64,000 nt of DNA. Source: Actinomycetota bacterium. GTDB taxonomy: Bacteria; Actinomycetota; Acidimicrobiia; Acidimicrobiales; Acidimicrobilacustridaceae. A program made the translations under genes and the position numbers. The DNA lies in the NCBI GenBank assembly GCA_016185305.1, contig JACPNV010000040.1:28664-92663 (forward strand), read 5' to 3'. Shown piece by piece: positions 7,786 through 20,825 of the stretch. Numbering within the stretch: the stretch's first letter is position 1; each line of letters begins with the position of its first letter. The notes under the pieces were generated by a model. The model saw only the letters and a list, made by a program, of their open reading frames with translations, did no database searches and was not told where the DNA came from.

Positions 7786-9561
7786 TCAGATGCGACGGGG
7801 ATCGACCTCGACGCGAAGCCGGCCCGGGGGTCGTGCTGCCGCGGCCAGCGCGTCGCACAACGTCCGGTGATCGGGCGCCCGCAACAGCCACATGCCGTCG
7901 CTCGGCCCGAGCACCTCGACACCGAGCGGTGCGCCGAACGAGTCGATGAACGCCTCGGCCGCCGCGCCTGACACGGCTGCCATCGCGGTGACCGGAGGGA
8001 ACCCCAGAGCCGTGCGCCGCTCGTTCTCCGCGGCCGCGACGCGCGCGGCATCGCCGAGCAGCGCCGCCTGGACGACTTCGTGCTGTGGCAGGCGGGTCTG
8101 CACCAGCAACCGGCCGCCCATCGAGCGTGCCGATGAGGAGGAGGTCTCGCGACCGCCGACGAGCCGGGCGCCGCGCACGAGCAATGACAATGCCTGCTCT
8201 GCGGCGCGGTAGCGCGGCGCCAGCAACTCCTGGTCGAAATCGAGATAGGCGACGACGTCGGCGTGCCGCAGGTGATGGAGCACCGCCTCGGTACCGACGT
8301 AGACGCGGGCATCACCATCGCCGGCCGATCGCTCACCGGTCACGTCGACCACCGAGGTCTCGGCCAGCGCCTCCAGCTCCTCACGCAAGCGAGACACCCC
8401 GACGCGCAGGTTCTTGAACTTCGTCGACCCGCACTTCTCGCAGACGGCAGGCCGGGTCTGACCGCACCGCATGCAGACGAACAGTCCCGCGTCGTCCTGG
8501 GTCACCGACGACTCGCATCGCTCGCAACGGGCCAACTCGCGGCAGGTCGCGCATGCGAGCAGGCGGGACCGGCCCTTGCGGTTCAGCACGCACACCACTC
8601 GCGCGCCTGACCGCAGCGCGGACGTGACTCGGTCGGTCAGCAGACCCTTCGCCGGATCTTCGTGGCGCATGTCGACGACATCGATCACGGGCCAGCCCGA
8701 CCGCTCGAACCCCCGCGACGTCGTGAAGAGGCGACCGGCGCCGAGCGCTTCGAGCGTCGGAGCCGGCGAGACCAGCACGCAGCCGGCACCAGCGCGGGCC
8801 GCTCGCTCGATGGCGACGTCGCGGGCGTGCCACGTCGGCGATCGTTCCTCCTGGTACGCCTCGTCATGCTCGTCGAGAACGAACACCGTCGACAGGTCGC
8901 GCACCGGCGCCCACGCAGCCGCCCGGGCGCCGACCACGACCGAGCAGCCCGCCCGCGCCAGGGGCCAGTCGTTGGGGAGGATTGCCGTGGGCAGGCCGGC
9001 GCGCCGCAGGCGCATGCCGAGATGCTTCGCCGCCACGACCGATGGCGCGAGCACCAGCGTGTCGCCACGAGCGGCGCCTTCCACGACGACCGGGAGCATG
9101 TCGACCGTCGGGGGAAGCCGAAGCGTCGCAACCCCTCCGCCCGTCACCGAACCAACCGCGTCGCGCGCTGCCGCCTGCACCTCGGGCAGACCGGGTACCG
9201 AAGCCTCGGGCGGCCGCGCCGCCGCCGTCGGCAACCTCGTGACCGCACGATCGGCCGTCGCGGTGCCGAGGAACGACGCCGGGCGGCCGGCCCATCGCCA
9301 CGCCGCCCAGCTCGCCAACTCGATGAGCTCCGGCGGCGGCCCCCACCCCGTCACCTTGGCGAGCGGCAGCAGGTTCAGCCCCGGCGGCGGCTCCACGCCG
9401 TCGGCGACCACCCGCCCGCCGACTCGCCGGCCGTGCAGCTCGACGCGCACGACCGATCCCACGCGCACCTGGCCCCCGAGGTTGCCGGGGACCAGGTAAT
9501 CGAAGGTCTTGTCGATGGCCGGAACGTCAGGCAGGACCCGAACGGTGCGGCAGTCGTTCAA
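7786..9561 (-). CDS. priA: PriA-like primosomal protein N', helicase motif I degenerate
   Basis: About 591 residues. The N-terminal DNA-binding domain (D-K-T-F-D-Y-L-V-P), a helicase-like core and the eight-cysteine double zinc site (C-A-T-C ... C-E-R-C ... C-M-R-C ... C-E-K-C) identify PriA. The Walker A loop expected before T-L-V-L-A-P is replaced by a stretch without G-K-T, while V-L-D-E-H-D-E-A-Y remains near motif II. Loss of helicase activity is known in actinobacterial PriA, which is thought to keep only a loading or structural role. The start is uncertain: no ATG or GTG fits, and TTG 9561, 24 bases after metK, is the best choice. Confidence 0.85.
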   Translation of the reverse strand: MNDCRTVRVLPDVPAIDKTFDYLVPGNLGGQVRVGSVVRVELHGRRVGGRVVADGVEPPPGLNLLPLAKVTGWGPPPELIELASWAAWRWAGRPASFLGTATADRAVTRLPTAAARPPEASVPGLPEVQAAARDAVGSVTGGGVATLRLPPTVDMLPVVVEGAARGDTLVLAPSVVAAKHLGMRLRRAGLPTAILPNDWPLARAGCSVVVGARAAAWAPVRDLSTVFVLDEHDEAYQEERSPTWHARDVAIERAARAGAGCVLVSPAPTLEALGAGRLFTTSRGFERSGWPVIDVVDMRHEDPAKGLLTDRVTSALRSGARVVCVLNRKGRSRLLACATCRELARCERCESSVTQDDAGLFVCMRCGQTRPAVCEKCGSTKFKNLRVGVSRLREELEALAETSVVDVTGERSAGDGDARVYVGTEAVLHHLRHADVVAYLDFDQELLAPRYRAAEQALSLLVRGARLVGGRETSSSSARSMGGRLLVQTRLPQHEVVQAALLGDAARVAAAENERRTALGFPPVTAMAAVSGAAAEAFIDSFGAPLGVEVLGPSDGMWLLRAPDHRTLCDALAAAARPPGRLRVEVDPRRI

Positions 9562-9584
9562 AGGCGCGTGCTCGGAGCCGTGAC

Positions 9585-10781
9585 TCAGAGTCCGAGCGCG
9601 GACTTGAGGTCGTCGACCTTGTTGGTCTGCTCCCAGGTGAAGCCGTCGCTCGACGTACGACCGAAGTGGCCGTACGCCGCGGTCTGCCGGAAGATCGGGC
9701 GGCGTAGGTCGAGATCGCGGAGGATGGCCGCGGGGCGCAGGTCGAAGACCTCGCGCACGCCCTTTTCGATCTGGGCCGGGTCGACGTTCTCTGAACCGAA
9801 CGTCTCGACGAGGATCGACAGCGGGTGAGCCACACCGATGGCGTACGCGACCTGCACCTCGCACTTGGCGGCGGCGCCGGCCGCGACGACGTTCTTCGCG
9901 ACCCAGCGAGCCGCATAGGCAGCCGAGCGGTCGACCTTCGAGGGGTCCTTCCCCGAGAAGGCGCCACCACCGTGACGACCCATGCCGCCGTAGGTGTCGA
10001 CGATGATCTTGCGCCCGGTGAGCCCGGCGTCGCCGACCGGACCACCGATCACGAACCGGCCGGTCGGGTTGACGAACACCTCGTAGTCGTCGTTGGCGAA
10101 CTGCTCGGGCAGCACCGGCTTGATGACGTGCTCGATGAGATCAGGCTTGATCTCGCTGTCGCGATCGACACCGTCGTTGTGCTGGGTCGAGATGAGGACG
10201 GTGCGCAACCGGGTCGGCTTGCCGTCGACGTAATCGACCGTCACCTGGGTCTTGCCGTCGGGCCGGAGGTACGGGACCTTGCCCGATTTGCGGACCTCGG
10301 CGAGCTGCTCGGCCATGCGGTGGGCGAGGTGGATCGGCAACGGCATCAAGACATCGGTCTCGTCGGTCGCGTAGCCGAACATCATCCCCTGGTCGCCCGC
10401 GCCCTGCTTGTTGAGCAGATCTTCGCCACTCGAGCCGCTGCGGACCTCTTCGGAGTCGTTCACGCCCTGGGCGATGTCGGGTGACTGCTCGTCGATGGCG
10501 GTCAGCACGGCGACGACCTTGCCGTCATAGCCGTAGGACTCGCGGTCATAGCCGATCTCGCAGATGGTCTTGCGAGCAACGCCCGGGATGTCGATGTAGG
10601 CGTTGGTGGTGATCTCGCCGCCGATCAGGCACATGCCGGTCGTCACGAAGGTCTCGCACGCCACCCGGCTCTGCGGGTCTTCGGCGAGCATGGCGTCGAG
10701 TACGGCATCAGAGATCTGGTCGGCCATCTTGTCGGGATGGCCCTCCGTCACCGACTCAGAGGTGAAGGTCCAACTGCTCAC
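9585..10781 (-). CDS. metK: S-adenosylmethionine synthetase
   Basis: 398 residues. It makes SAM from methionine and ATP. Signature blocks are intact: S-V-T-E-G-H-P-D-K at the N-terminus, [11 protein letters not shown], and the G-G-G-A-F-S-G-K-D loop. GTG 10781 is chosen because AGGAG lies 6 bases upstream and the family start S-S-W-T-F-T-S-E-S follows. It has its own probable promoter with a palindrome 100 bases downstream of coaBC. Confidence 0.96.
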   Translation of the reverse strand: MSSWTFTSESVTEGHPDKMADQISDAVLDAMLAEDPQSRVACETFVTTGMCLIGGEITTNAYIDIPGVARKTICEIGYDRESYGYDGKVVAVLTAIDEQSPDIAQGVNDSEEVRSGSSGEDLLNKQGAGDQGMMFGYATDETDVLMPLPIHLAHRMAEQLAEVRKSGKVPYLRPDGKTQVTVDYVDGKPTRLRTVLISTQHNDGVDRDSEIKPDLIEHVIKPVLPEQFANDDYEVFVNPTGRFVIGGPVGDAGLTGRKIIVDTYGGMGRHGGGAFSGKDPSKVDRSAAYAARWVAKNVVAAGAAAKCEVQVAYAIGVAHPLSILVETFGSENVDPAQIEKGVREVFDLRPAAILRDLDLRRPIFRQTAAYGHFGRTSSDGFTWEQTNKVDDLKSALGL

Positions 10782-10830
10782 AAAGGTCTCCTGTTCGTGT
10801 GTGCTCCCCAAACGCCAACTGCTGTGCGGC

Positions 10831-10846
10831 GTGACCGGTCACGATA
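10831..10846 (-). promoter_or_regulatory. metK promoter with 12-bp palindrome
   Basis: The perfect palindrome GTGACCGGTCAC (10831-10842) overlaps the end of a TATCGT box (10841-10846 on the minus strand). The box could be the metK -10, leaving a leader of about 50 bases. The palindrome covers the expected transcription start and looks like an operator. No SAM-riboswitch fold was recognised. Confidence 0.45.
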
Positions 10847-10882
10847 GTGGAGCGGCCTGGCGGAGACGGCATTCGAGCGTGC

Positions 10883-12070
10883 TCAACCTCGGGTCGAGAT
10901 GACGGCATCGAGCACGGCATCGGCGATGGTGCGCTTGGATGCGAGATCGACCCGCTGCGCGGCACCTCCGGCCGTCACGATCGTGACCGCGTTGGTGTCG
11001 TGCTCGAAGCCCGTTCCGGGGGCCGAGACGTCGTTGGCGACGATCAGATCGAGGTTCTTCCTCGTCAGCTTGTCGCGGGCCGATGCCACCACGTCCTGCG
11101 TCTCGGCCGCGAAGCCGACGAGCACCTGCCCACGCGGCTTGCTCTGGCCGAGGTCGACGAGGAAGTCGTGCGTGGGCGCGAGCTCGATGGTCGGCACGCG
11201 GCCCGCGGTCTTCTTGAGCTTGTGGTCGGCGGGATCGGCGACCCGGAAGTCGGCGACCGCGGCAGCCATGATGATCAGGTCGTACTGCGATGCTCGCGGC
11301 ACGATGGCGTCCTGCATCTCGGCGGCGCTCCCCACCCTGACGACTTCCGCCCCCGCAGGTGCGGGCCGGTCGACCGTCGTCACGAGCGTGACCTTGGCGC
11401 CCCGGTCGAGCGCCGCCTCGGCCAGCGCGTAGCCCTGCTTGCCCGACGAGCGGTTGGTGATCACCCGCACCGGATCGATGGGCTCGCGGGTGCCACCCGC
11501 GCTGACGAGCACCCGCCAACCGTCGAGGTCCTTCGGCGCGACGACCCGCTCGACCTCGGCCACGATCGTCTCCGGCTCGGCCAGCCTCCCGGCGCCGAGG
11601 TCGCCGCCCGCCAAACGGCCCGATTCGGGTGGAACGACGTGTACGCCCCTCGCTCGCAGCGTCTCGAGGTTCGCCTGCACGGCCGCGTGCTCCCACATCT
11701 CGGTGTGCATGGCGGGGCACACGACCACCGGTGCACGCGTGGCGAGCAGGGTGGCGGTCAGCAGGTCATCGGAGATGCCCGCGGCGTAGGAGCCGAGGAG
11801 CCGGGCGGTGGCGGGGCAGACGAGCACCAGGTCGGCTTTCTGGCCCAGGCGGGTGTGCGGGATCGGGTCGCGCTCGCCGAAGATCGACGCCTGCACCGGC
11901 TCGGACGCGAGCGCATCGAAGGTGGCGCGGCCGACGAACCGCTCTGCGCCCTCGGTCATGATAGGGCTGACGTGCGCGCCCGCATCGACCAACCGGCGGC
12001 ACACCTCGACCGCCTTGTAGGCGGCGATCCCGCCGGTCACGCCCAGCACGACGGTGCGCCCGGCGAGCAT
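10883..12070 (-). CDS. coaBC: Bifunctional phosphopantothenoylcysteine decarboxylase / synthetase
   Basis: 395 residues. It carries out two steps of coenzyme A synthesis. The N-terminal FMN-dependent CoaC half has the catalytic-histidine segment P-H-T-R-L-G and the P-A-M-H-x-x-M motif; the C-terminal CoaB half has V-S-A-G-G-T-R-E-P-I and I-T-N-R-S-S-G-K-Q-G. It follows rpoZ in the conserved gmk-rpoZ-coaBC-metK order. Confidence 0.95.
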   Translation of the reverse strand: MLAGRTVVLGVTGGIAAYKAVEVCRRLVDAGAHVSPIMTEGAERFVGRATFDALASEPVQASIFGERDPIPHTRLGQKADLVLVCPATARLLGSYAAGISDDLLTATLLATRAPVVVCPAMHTEMWEHAAVQANLETLRARGVHVVPPESGRLAGGDLGAGRLAEPETIVAEVERVVAPKDLDGWRVLVSAGGTREPIDPVRVITNRSSGKQGYALAEAALDRGAKVTLVTTVDRPAPAGAEVVRVGSAAEMQDAIVPRASQYDLIIMAAAVADFRVADPADHKLKKTAGRVPTIELAPTHDFLVDLGQSKPRGQVLVGFAAETQDVVASARDKLTRKNLDLIVANDVSAPGTGFEHDTNAVTIVTAGGAAQRVDLASKRTIADAVLDAVISTRG

Positions 12071-12108
12071 GGCCTCAGACCCGGCTCTCGGTCACGCCGC
12101 CGGCCAGG

Positions 12109-12435
12109 TCAGCCGGCGTCGGCCGGGGCGGGTTCGGGCTCAGCCTCGGGCGGCGCGTCGGTGGCCTTGATCTTGTCGACCGCGATCTCCTCGAACGCGA
12201 TCGACAGCGGCTTGCGGGCGACCGAGGTGACCTGGGGTGGGATGGCGGCGCCGAGGCCCTCGCCGAGCTGGCCGAAGTAGGCGTTGATCTGCCGCGCCCG
12301 CGTGGCGCCCAAGGTGACCAGCTTGAACTTCGAGTCGACCTTGCTGAGCAACACTTCGACCTTCGGGTTCATCATCGAGTCGTGGACTTGCGCCATGCGG
12401 GTGATCTCCAGATCGGCAGATTGCGAGCGTGCCAT
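12109..12435 (-). CDS. rpoZ: RNA polymerase omega subunit
   Basis: 108 residues. Omega helps fold and assemble the beta' subunit. The conserved core K-F-K-L-V-T-L-G-A-T-R-A-R-Q-I-N is clear, followed by K-P-L-S-I-A-F-E-E-I. The C-terminal 15 residues are a Pro/Glu/Ala tail. ATG 12435 is given, but ATG 12396 has a better GGAG at 9 bases, and a TAAGAT box overlaps the first ATG, so the shorter 95-residue form may be the real one. Confidence 0.9.
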   Translation of the reverse strand: MARSQSADLEITRMAQVHDSMMNPKVEVLLSKVDSKFKLVTLGATRARQINAYFGQLGEGLGAAIPPQVTSVARKPLSIAFEEIAVDKIKATDAPPEAEPEPAPADAG

Positions 12436-12478
12436 CTTACCGCCAACCGCACGGTGGCGACATATCGGCGAAGGACCG

Positions 12479-13018
12479 TCAGCTATGCGAGCGAGCCTCG
12501 TCGATCAGCGCCCGGATGTCGGCGACGGCGGTTGGCAGGTCATCGTTGACGACGAAGGCCGCGCCGAGCTGGCGCGCCCGCGCCACCTCGCGTTCGGCGG
12601 TCTCGATGCGCTCGTCCACCAGTGCGGGTGGGTCGCCCCGGCCGAGCAGCCGGTCGCGCTGGATGCGGCGCGACGGCGCGTCGACGAAGATCAGCAGCGC
12701 TCCCGGATCGCGCTGTTTCACCTGCTCAGCGCCTTGGACGTCGATCTCGAGGACGACGTCTTGGTCGGCGGCGGGGTACGGGAACGGCGTGCCGTAGAGC
12801 TGGCCGAGGAACTCGGCGTGCTCGAGGAACCCGTCGGCGGCGATGTTGCGCTCGAAGGTCGGGCGATCGACGAACACGTAGGCGTCGGCTGGCTCGGAGG
12901 GCCGCGGCTCGCGGGTGGTCCACGACCGGCTCAGCCAGAGCCGGGGATCGTCGACCACCAGGCGGGCGACAACAGTTCCCTTGCCTACCCCACCTGGGCC
13001 GGAGATGACGATGATCAC
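12479..13018 (-). CDS. gmk: Guanylate kinase
   Basis: 179 residues. It phosphorylates GMP to GDP. The P-loop is G-P-G-G-V-G-K-G-T at residues 7-15, followed by S-R-S-W-T-T-R and the E-I-D-V-Q-G-A motif that binds GMP. The GTG start lies at the 5' end after a 45-base gap from mihF, with no strong ribosome site visible. Confidence 0.95.
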   Translation of the reverse strand: MIIVISGPGGVGKGTVVARLVVDDPRLWLSRSWTTREPRPSEPADAYVFVDRPTFERNIAADGFLEHAEFLGQLYGTPFPYPAADQDVVLEIDVQGAEQVKQRDPGALLIFVDAPSRRIQRDRLLGRGDPPALVDERIETAEREVARARQLGAAFVVNDDLPTAVADIRALIDEARSHS

Positions 13019-13063
13019 CCGGTGTTGTCTAGCGGACTCGGCGGGCCGAGCAGAGATGGGTGG

Positions 13064-13381
13064 TCAGCTTGGGAACGCTTTGAGCAGCGAGGCGCGCTGC
13101 TGATCGCCGAGGCCCCGGATGCGCCGGGTCTCGCTGATCCCGATCTCTTCCATGGTGCGGCGGGCCTTCACCTTGCCGACTCCGGGAAGAGATTCGAGGA
13201 CGGCGACGACTTTCATCTTGCCGATGATGTCATCTCCCCCCGATTGGTCGAGGAGCTCTTTCAGGGTGAGCGAACCCATCTTGAGCTTCTCTTTGAGCTC
13301 GGCGCGCGCTCGGCGGGCTTCGGCCGCCTTCTGCAGCGCCGCCTTGCGCTGTTCCTCGGTCAACTGTGGCGGTAACGGCAT
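13064..13381 (-). CDS. mihF: Mycobacterial-type integration host factor
   Basis: 105 residues. This nucleoid protein of actinobacteria binds and bends DNA through a helix-two-turn-helix. The C-terminal core L-P-G-V-G-K-V-K-A-R-R-T-M-E-E-I-G-I and R-R-I-R-G-L-G are the conserved DNA-binding part; the N-terminal 35 residues are a charged helix. It sits between pyrF and gmk, its standard place in the phylum. Its -10 box is 6 bases from ATG, so the message is probably leaderless. Confidence 0.95.
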   Translation of the reverse strand: MPLPPQLTEEQRKAALQKAAEARRARAELKEKLKMGSLTLKELLDQSGGDDIIGKMKVVAVLESLPGVGKVKARRTMEEIGISETRRIRGLGDQQRASLLKAFPS

Positions 13382-13387
13382 GGGGGC

Positions 13388-13393
13388 ACCCTA
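13388..13393 (-). promoter_or_regulatory. Leaderless -10 box of mihF
   Basis: TAGGGT on the minus strand followed by six bases and ATG at 13381. Confidence 0.55.
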
Positions 13394-13429
13394 GCCCAGG
13401 TCAGGGCTGGTCGCGGGGATGGTCGCGGG

Positions 13430-14173
13430 TCAGGGCGAGGTGAGCGCGGCGGCCACTTCTTCGGCCACGGCCGCGGCCGCACGCTCGGGGTCGTCGGCGT
13501 GGGTGACCGGACGGCCGATCACGAGGAGATCGGCACCGGCGCGGATGGCGTCGCCCGGTGTCGCCGGACGCGCCTGATCGTCGACCGACGCGTCGGCGGG
13601 CCGGATGCCGGGAACGACGCGGACGAGCCGCGGCGCGATCTTCCGCGCCACGGCGAGGTCGCCGGCGGCGCACACGATGCCGCGGCAGCCCGTCTCGACC
13701 GCGAGCGCGGCGCGCCGGGGCATGACGTGGGCTGGCGCGCTCTTGTCGCTGGTCAGCACGGTGACCGCGAGCGCGATCGGATCATCGAGACCGGCAGCCG
13801 CCGCGCCATCCCGCAGACCTTCGACACCGGCCCGCAAGGTGGCGGCATCGTCGCGGGCATGGATGGTGAGGTAGCTCGCGCCCAGAGCGCCGATCACGCG
13901 GGCGGCGCGGTTCACGGTGGTCGGGATGTCGAACATCTTCAGGTCGACGAACACCGAGTACCGCTGCTCGACCAGGGCCTCGATGACGTCGGGCCCGGCC
14001 GCGCTGTAGAGCTCGAGGCCGACCTTGGCCACGCCGTACCAGGGCCGAAGCTGCTTGGCGAGGCGGAGTGCCTCCACCAGGTCGTCGACATCGAGCGGGA
14101 GCGCCAGGCGGCTCCGCACCTCGTCGGGCACCGCGCTCGCCGGCGGCGTGCCGGCACCTGCGGGATCAGCCAT
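13430..14173 (-). CDS. pyrF: Orotidine 5'-phosphate decarboxylase
   Basis: 247 residues. It makes UMP, the last step of the pathway. The catalytic block F-V-D-L-K-M-F-D-I-P-T-T-V contains the D-x-K-x-x-D triad; the phosphate-binding G-A-D-L-L-V-I-G-R motif is near the C-terminus. It overlaps pyrD by 8 bases and ends the pyr operon before mihF. Confidence 0.94.
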   Translation of the reverse strand: MADPAGAGTPPASAVPDEVRSRLALPLDVDDLVEALRLAKQLRPWYGVAKVGLELYSAAGPDVIEALVEQRYSVFVDLKMFDIPTTVNRAARVIGALGASYLTIHARDDAATLRAGVEGLRDGAAAAGLDDPIALAVTVLTSDKSAPAHVMPRRAALAVETGCRGIVCAAGDLAVARKIAPRLVRVVPGIRPADASVDDQARPATPGDAIRAGADLLVIGRPVTHADDPERAAAAVAEEVAAALTSP

Positions 14174-15121
14174 GCGCTTCTCCGATCAGCTCACGTACCG
14201 TCGCCACGCCGTGACGGCGGCACCATTGTTCCAATTCGACCACGACTCGGCGCACGGCGCGCGGGTCGGCGAAGGTCGCCGTGCCGACCTGCACCGCCGA
14301 AGCGCCGGCGAGCAGCAGTTCGACCGCGTGCTCGCCCGTCGCGACCCCGCCGACACCGACGATCGGCAGCGTCGGCAACGCCGCGTGCACCTCGTAGACC
14401 GCGCGCACCGCGACCGGGTGGATCGCGGGACCGCTCAGGCCGCCGCCCTTGCCGCCCGCGAGCAACGGGCGCCGCGCCTCGACGTCGCTGATCATGCCCA
14501 TGACCGTGGTGACGAGCGTGACCGCATCCGCGCCGGCCTCGTGGGCGGCGCCCGCGATCGAAGGCAGGTCGGTGACGTTGGGGCTGAGCTTCGCCCAGAT
14601 CGGTCGCTCACCCACCACATCGCGCACCGCGCCGATCACCTCCGTCGTCCCCTCACATGAGTGGGCGAACATCTCGTCCCGTGCGTGATGGTTGGGGCAG
14701 CTCACGTTCACCTCGATCGCGACCACGGTCTCGGGCGCGGCCGCAAGCAACGTGGCCGCCTGGACGTAGTCCTCGACGGCGGTCCCCCAGATGCTCGCGA
14801 CAACCGTCGCACGGTGACGTTGCAGCACCGGCAGCTCGTGCGCGAGCCAGTGCTCGACGCCCTCGTTCTGCAGCCCGACGGCGTTGAGCATGCCGGCCGG
14901 CGTCTCGTGCAGGCGCGGCGGCGGGTTGCCGGCCCAGGGGTCGGCCGAGAGCGACTTCACCACCACGGCGCCGATCGTCGAGAGGTCGACGTAGCGCCCG
15001 AGCTCGTCGCCGTAGCCCGCCGTGCCCGACGCCGTCATGATCGGGTTGGCGAGCACGACCGGGCCGACCGACGTCGACAGATCGACGGGTGGTTCCCCGT
15101 TCCCCGGCCGGCGGCGGCGGG

Positions 15122-15125
<4 letters not shown>
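14166..15125 (-). CDS. pyrD: Dihydroorotate dehydrogenase, class 1B type
   Basis: 319 residues. It oxidises dihydroorotate to orotate using FMN. The active-site base is the cysteine in N-V-S-C-P-N, and G-L-Q-N-E-G and the C-terminal G-V-G-G-V motif follow class 1B catalytic subunits rather than the membrane class 2. That class normally pairs with an iron-sulfur/FAD subunit, PyrK, often encoded beside it; none is encoded here. The GTG start overlaps the carB stop as GTGA. Confidence 0.9.
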
Positions 15126-18411
<3,286 letters not shown>

Positions 18412-18412
<1 letters not shown>

Positions 18413-19530
18413 CAGATCTTCTCCCGGGCGGGGACCCCGACGCCCCGCCGGGCGTCTCGCATCAGGTCGTCGAACAGCTTGAAGAGGTAGCGGGAGTCGT
18501 GCGGACCGGGGCCGGCTTCGGGGTGGTACTGCACGGAGAACGCGGGCACGTCGAGGCAGCGCATGCCCTCGATCACGCCGTCGTTGAGGTTGCGGTGCGT
18601 CACCTCGGCGGTGCCGTCGAGGGAACCGTCGGCCACGGCATAGTTGTGGTTCTGGCTCGTGATCTCCACCGACCCGTCGTGAAGGTGGCGTACCGGGTGG
18701 TTGCCGCCGTGGTGGCCGAAGGGCAGCTTGAACGTCGTCCCGCCGATCGCAGTCGACAGCAGTTGGTGGCCGAGGCAGATGCCGAAGATCGGTACCTCGC
18801 CGAGCAGTTGCTTGATCGAGTCAACCACGTAGGAAACCTCGGCCGGATCGCCGGGACCGTTCGAGAGGAACACGCCGTCGGGTCGCCGCCCGAGCACCTC
18901 GCTGGCGGTCGTCGCCGCCGGCACGATCTCGACGGTCGCGATCTCGCCCAGATGGCGGAGGATCGTGGTCTTGATGCCGAGGTCGTAGGCGACGACCCGC
19001 CACGGCCCGCTCCCCGCGTGGTACGGCTCGGCCGTCGTCACCGTGGCAACGAGATCGATGCCGTTGGTTCCCGGCTCGTCGGCGGCGGCCTGCTGCAGCG
19101 TCTGCTCGTCGGCGGAACCGAACGCACCCGGCATGGCGCCCGCCTCGCGGATGTGCCGGGTCAGGCGGCGGGTGTCGACGCCGGCGATGCCCGCGAGATC
19201 GTGCGTGCGCAGGTACGCGTCGAGGTCGGCATCGGATCGCCAGTTGCTGCGCCGCCTCGCGAGGTCGCGGATGATGACGCCCCGGCAGTACGGCCGGCGC
19301 GCCTCGTCGTCGATCGGGCTCACCCCGTAGTTGCCGATGTGCGGGTAGGTGAAGCAGATGACCTGGCCGGCGTAGGAGGGATCGGAGATCACCTCCTGGT
19401 AGCCCGACAGCACGGTGTTGAACACGACCTCGCCGGTCGAGACGCCGTTCGCGGGCTCGGCGCCGATGAGCTCGCCCTCGAAGGTCGAGCCGTCGGCGAG
19501 GACGAGCATCCCCTCGCGGATCGGGCTCAT
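18412..19530 (-). CDS. carA: Carbamoyl-phosphate synthase, small (glutaminase) subunit
   Basis: 372 residues. It hydrolyses glutamine and channels ammonia to CarB. The class I amidotransferase nucleophile is in F-G-I-C-L-G-H-Q, and the histidine-glutamate pair lies in Y-H-P-E-A. The N-terminal domain [10 protein letters not shown] is typical. ATG 19530 overlaps the pyrC stop codon by 4 bases. Confidence 0.95.
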
Positions 19531-20825
19531 CGCTGGGCCTCGCCGTCGATCACGGTCGGCGTGCCGAACAGGATCGTGTGCCGCACCTTGCCCTTCAGCT
19601 TCCGGCCGGCATAGGGATTGTTGCGCGATCGGCTGGCCGACCGCGCTGGATCGACCGTCCATGCTGTCTCGGGGTCGAAGACGCACAGGTTGGCCGCACG
19701 GCCCTCGGCGACGGGCCCGCCATGCATGTCGGACAGGCCGGCGATCGCCGCCGGCCGCCAGGTGAGGAGACCGACGATCTGCTCGAGCGAGAGATCGCCG
19801 AGCTCGGTGAGCGCCAAGGCCAGCGCGGTCTCGAGGCCCAACATGCCGGGCGGCGCTTCGTCGAAGGGCAGCTCCTTCACCTCTTGGGTGTGCGGGGCGT
19901 GGTCGGTGGCGATGGCGTCGATCGTGCCGTCGGCGAGACCCGCCTTGATGGCCGCGACGTCGGAGTCGATGCGCAGCGGCGGATTGACCTTGAACAGCGG
20001 GCTGTAGGACGCGCAGCACTCGTCGGTGAGCGTGAAGTGATGGGTCGTGGCCTCGGCGGTGCACCGAACGCCGGCCGCCTTCGCCGTGCGCACGAGATCA
20101 ACCGAACCAGCGGTCGACAGATGCTGGAGGTGGACGGTCGCGCCGGTCAGCTTCGCCAGCGCGATGTCTCGCGCCACCATGAGCTCTTCCGCCTCTGCGG
20201 GGATGCCGGGAATACCGAGCTTCGACGACCACGCTCCTTCGTTCATGTGGCCGCCGGACGCGAGCGAGTCGATCTCGCAGTGCTGGGCCATCACCGCGTT
20301 CATGGTGCGGCCATACTCCATCGCGCGGCGCATGAGCCCTTCGTCCTGCACGCCGTTGCCGTCGTCGGTGAAGATGCGCACGCCGAGAGCCGCCATCTCG
20401 CCATACGGCGCCAGCGCCTCGCCCTTGCGCCCGGCGGTGACCGCACCGGACGAACGCACGTCGCACAACCCGGCGGCGGCTCCCGCGTCGAGCACCTGCC
20501 GCACGACCGCCGCGCAGTCGATCGGCGGTTCGGTGTTCGGCATGGCGACGACGGCCGCGTAGCCCCCGAGCGCCGCCGCACGCGACCCGCTCTCGACCGT
20601 CTCGGCTTCCTCCCGACCGGGCTCGCGCAGATGCGTGTGCAAGTCGACGAAGCCGGGCGTGACAACGCACCCGGAAGCGTCGAGCGTCGTGGCACCGGTG
20701 CCGTCGAGGTCGGGACCGACGGCGACGATCTGGCCGTCGTCGCCGATCGCGACGTCGGCCCGTCTCGTGCCCGTCTCGTCGATCACCCGACCGCCCCGCA
20801 CGATCGTTCCGCTACCGCTACTCAC
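19527..20825 (-). CDS. pyrC: Dihydroorotase
   Basis: 432 residues, class I type. It closes carbamoyl-aspartate to dihydroorotate. The metal site H-T-H-L-R-E-P-G and the late A-T-D-H-A-P-H motif with the catalytic aspartate are intact. GTG 20825 is selected because it overlaps the end of pyrB by 8 bases, matching the operon's coupling pattern. Confidence 0.95.
   Translation of the reverse strand: MSSGSGTIVRGGRVIDETGTRRADVAIGDDGQIVAVGPDLDGTGATTLDASGCVVTPGFVDLHTHLREPGREEAETVESGSRAAALGGYAAVVAMPNTEPPIDCAAVVRQVLDAGAAAGLCDVRSSGAVTAGRKGEALAPYGEMAALGVRIFTDDGNGVQDEGLMRRAMEYGRTMNAVMAQHCEIDSLASGGHMNEGAWSSKLGIPGIPAEAEELMVARDIALAKLTGATVHLQHLSTAGSVDLVRTAKAAGVRCTAEATTHHFTLTDECCASYSPLFKVNPPLRIDSDVAAIKAGLADGTIDAIATDHAPHTQEVKELPFDEAPPGMLGLETALALALTELGDLSLEQIVGLLTWRPAAIAGLSDMHGGPVAEGRAANLCVFDPETAWTVDPARSASRSRNNPYAGRKLKGKVRHTILFGTPTVIDGEAQR

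Noticed and set aside
10782..10882. SAM riboswitch upstream of metK
   Set aside because: Only a short palindrome is present; there is no room for the usual four-way junction and no conserved core.
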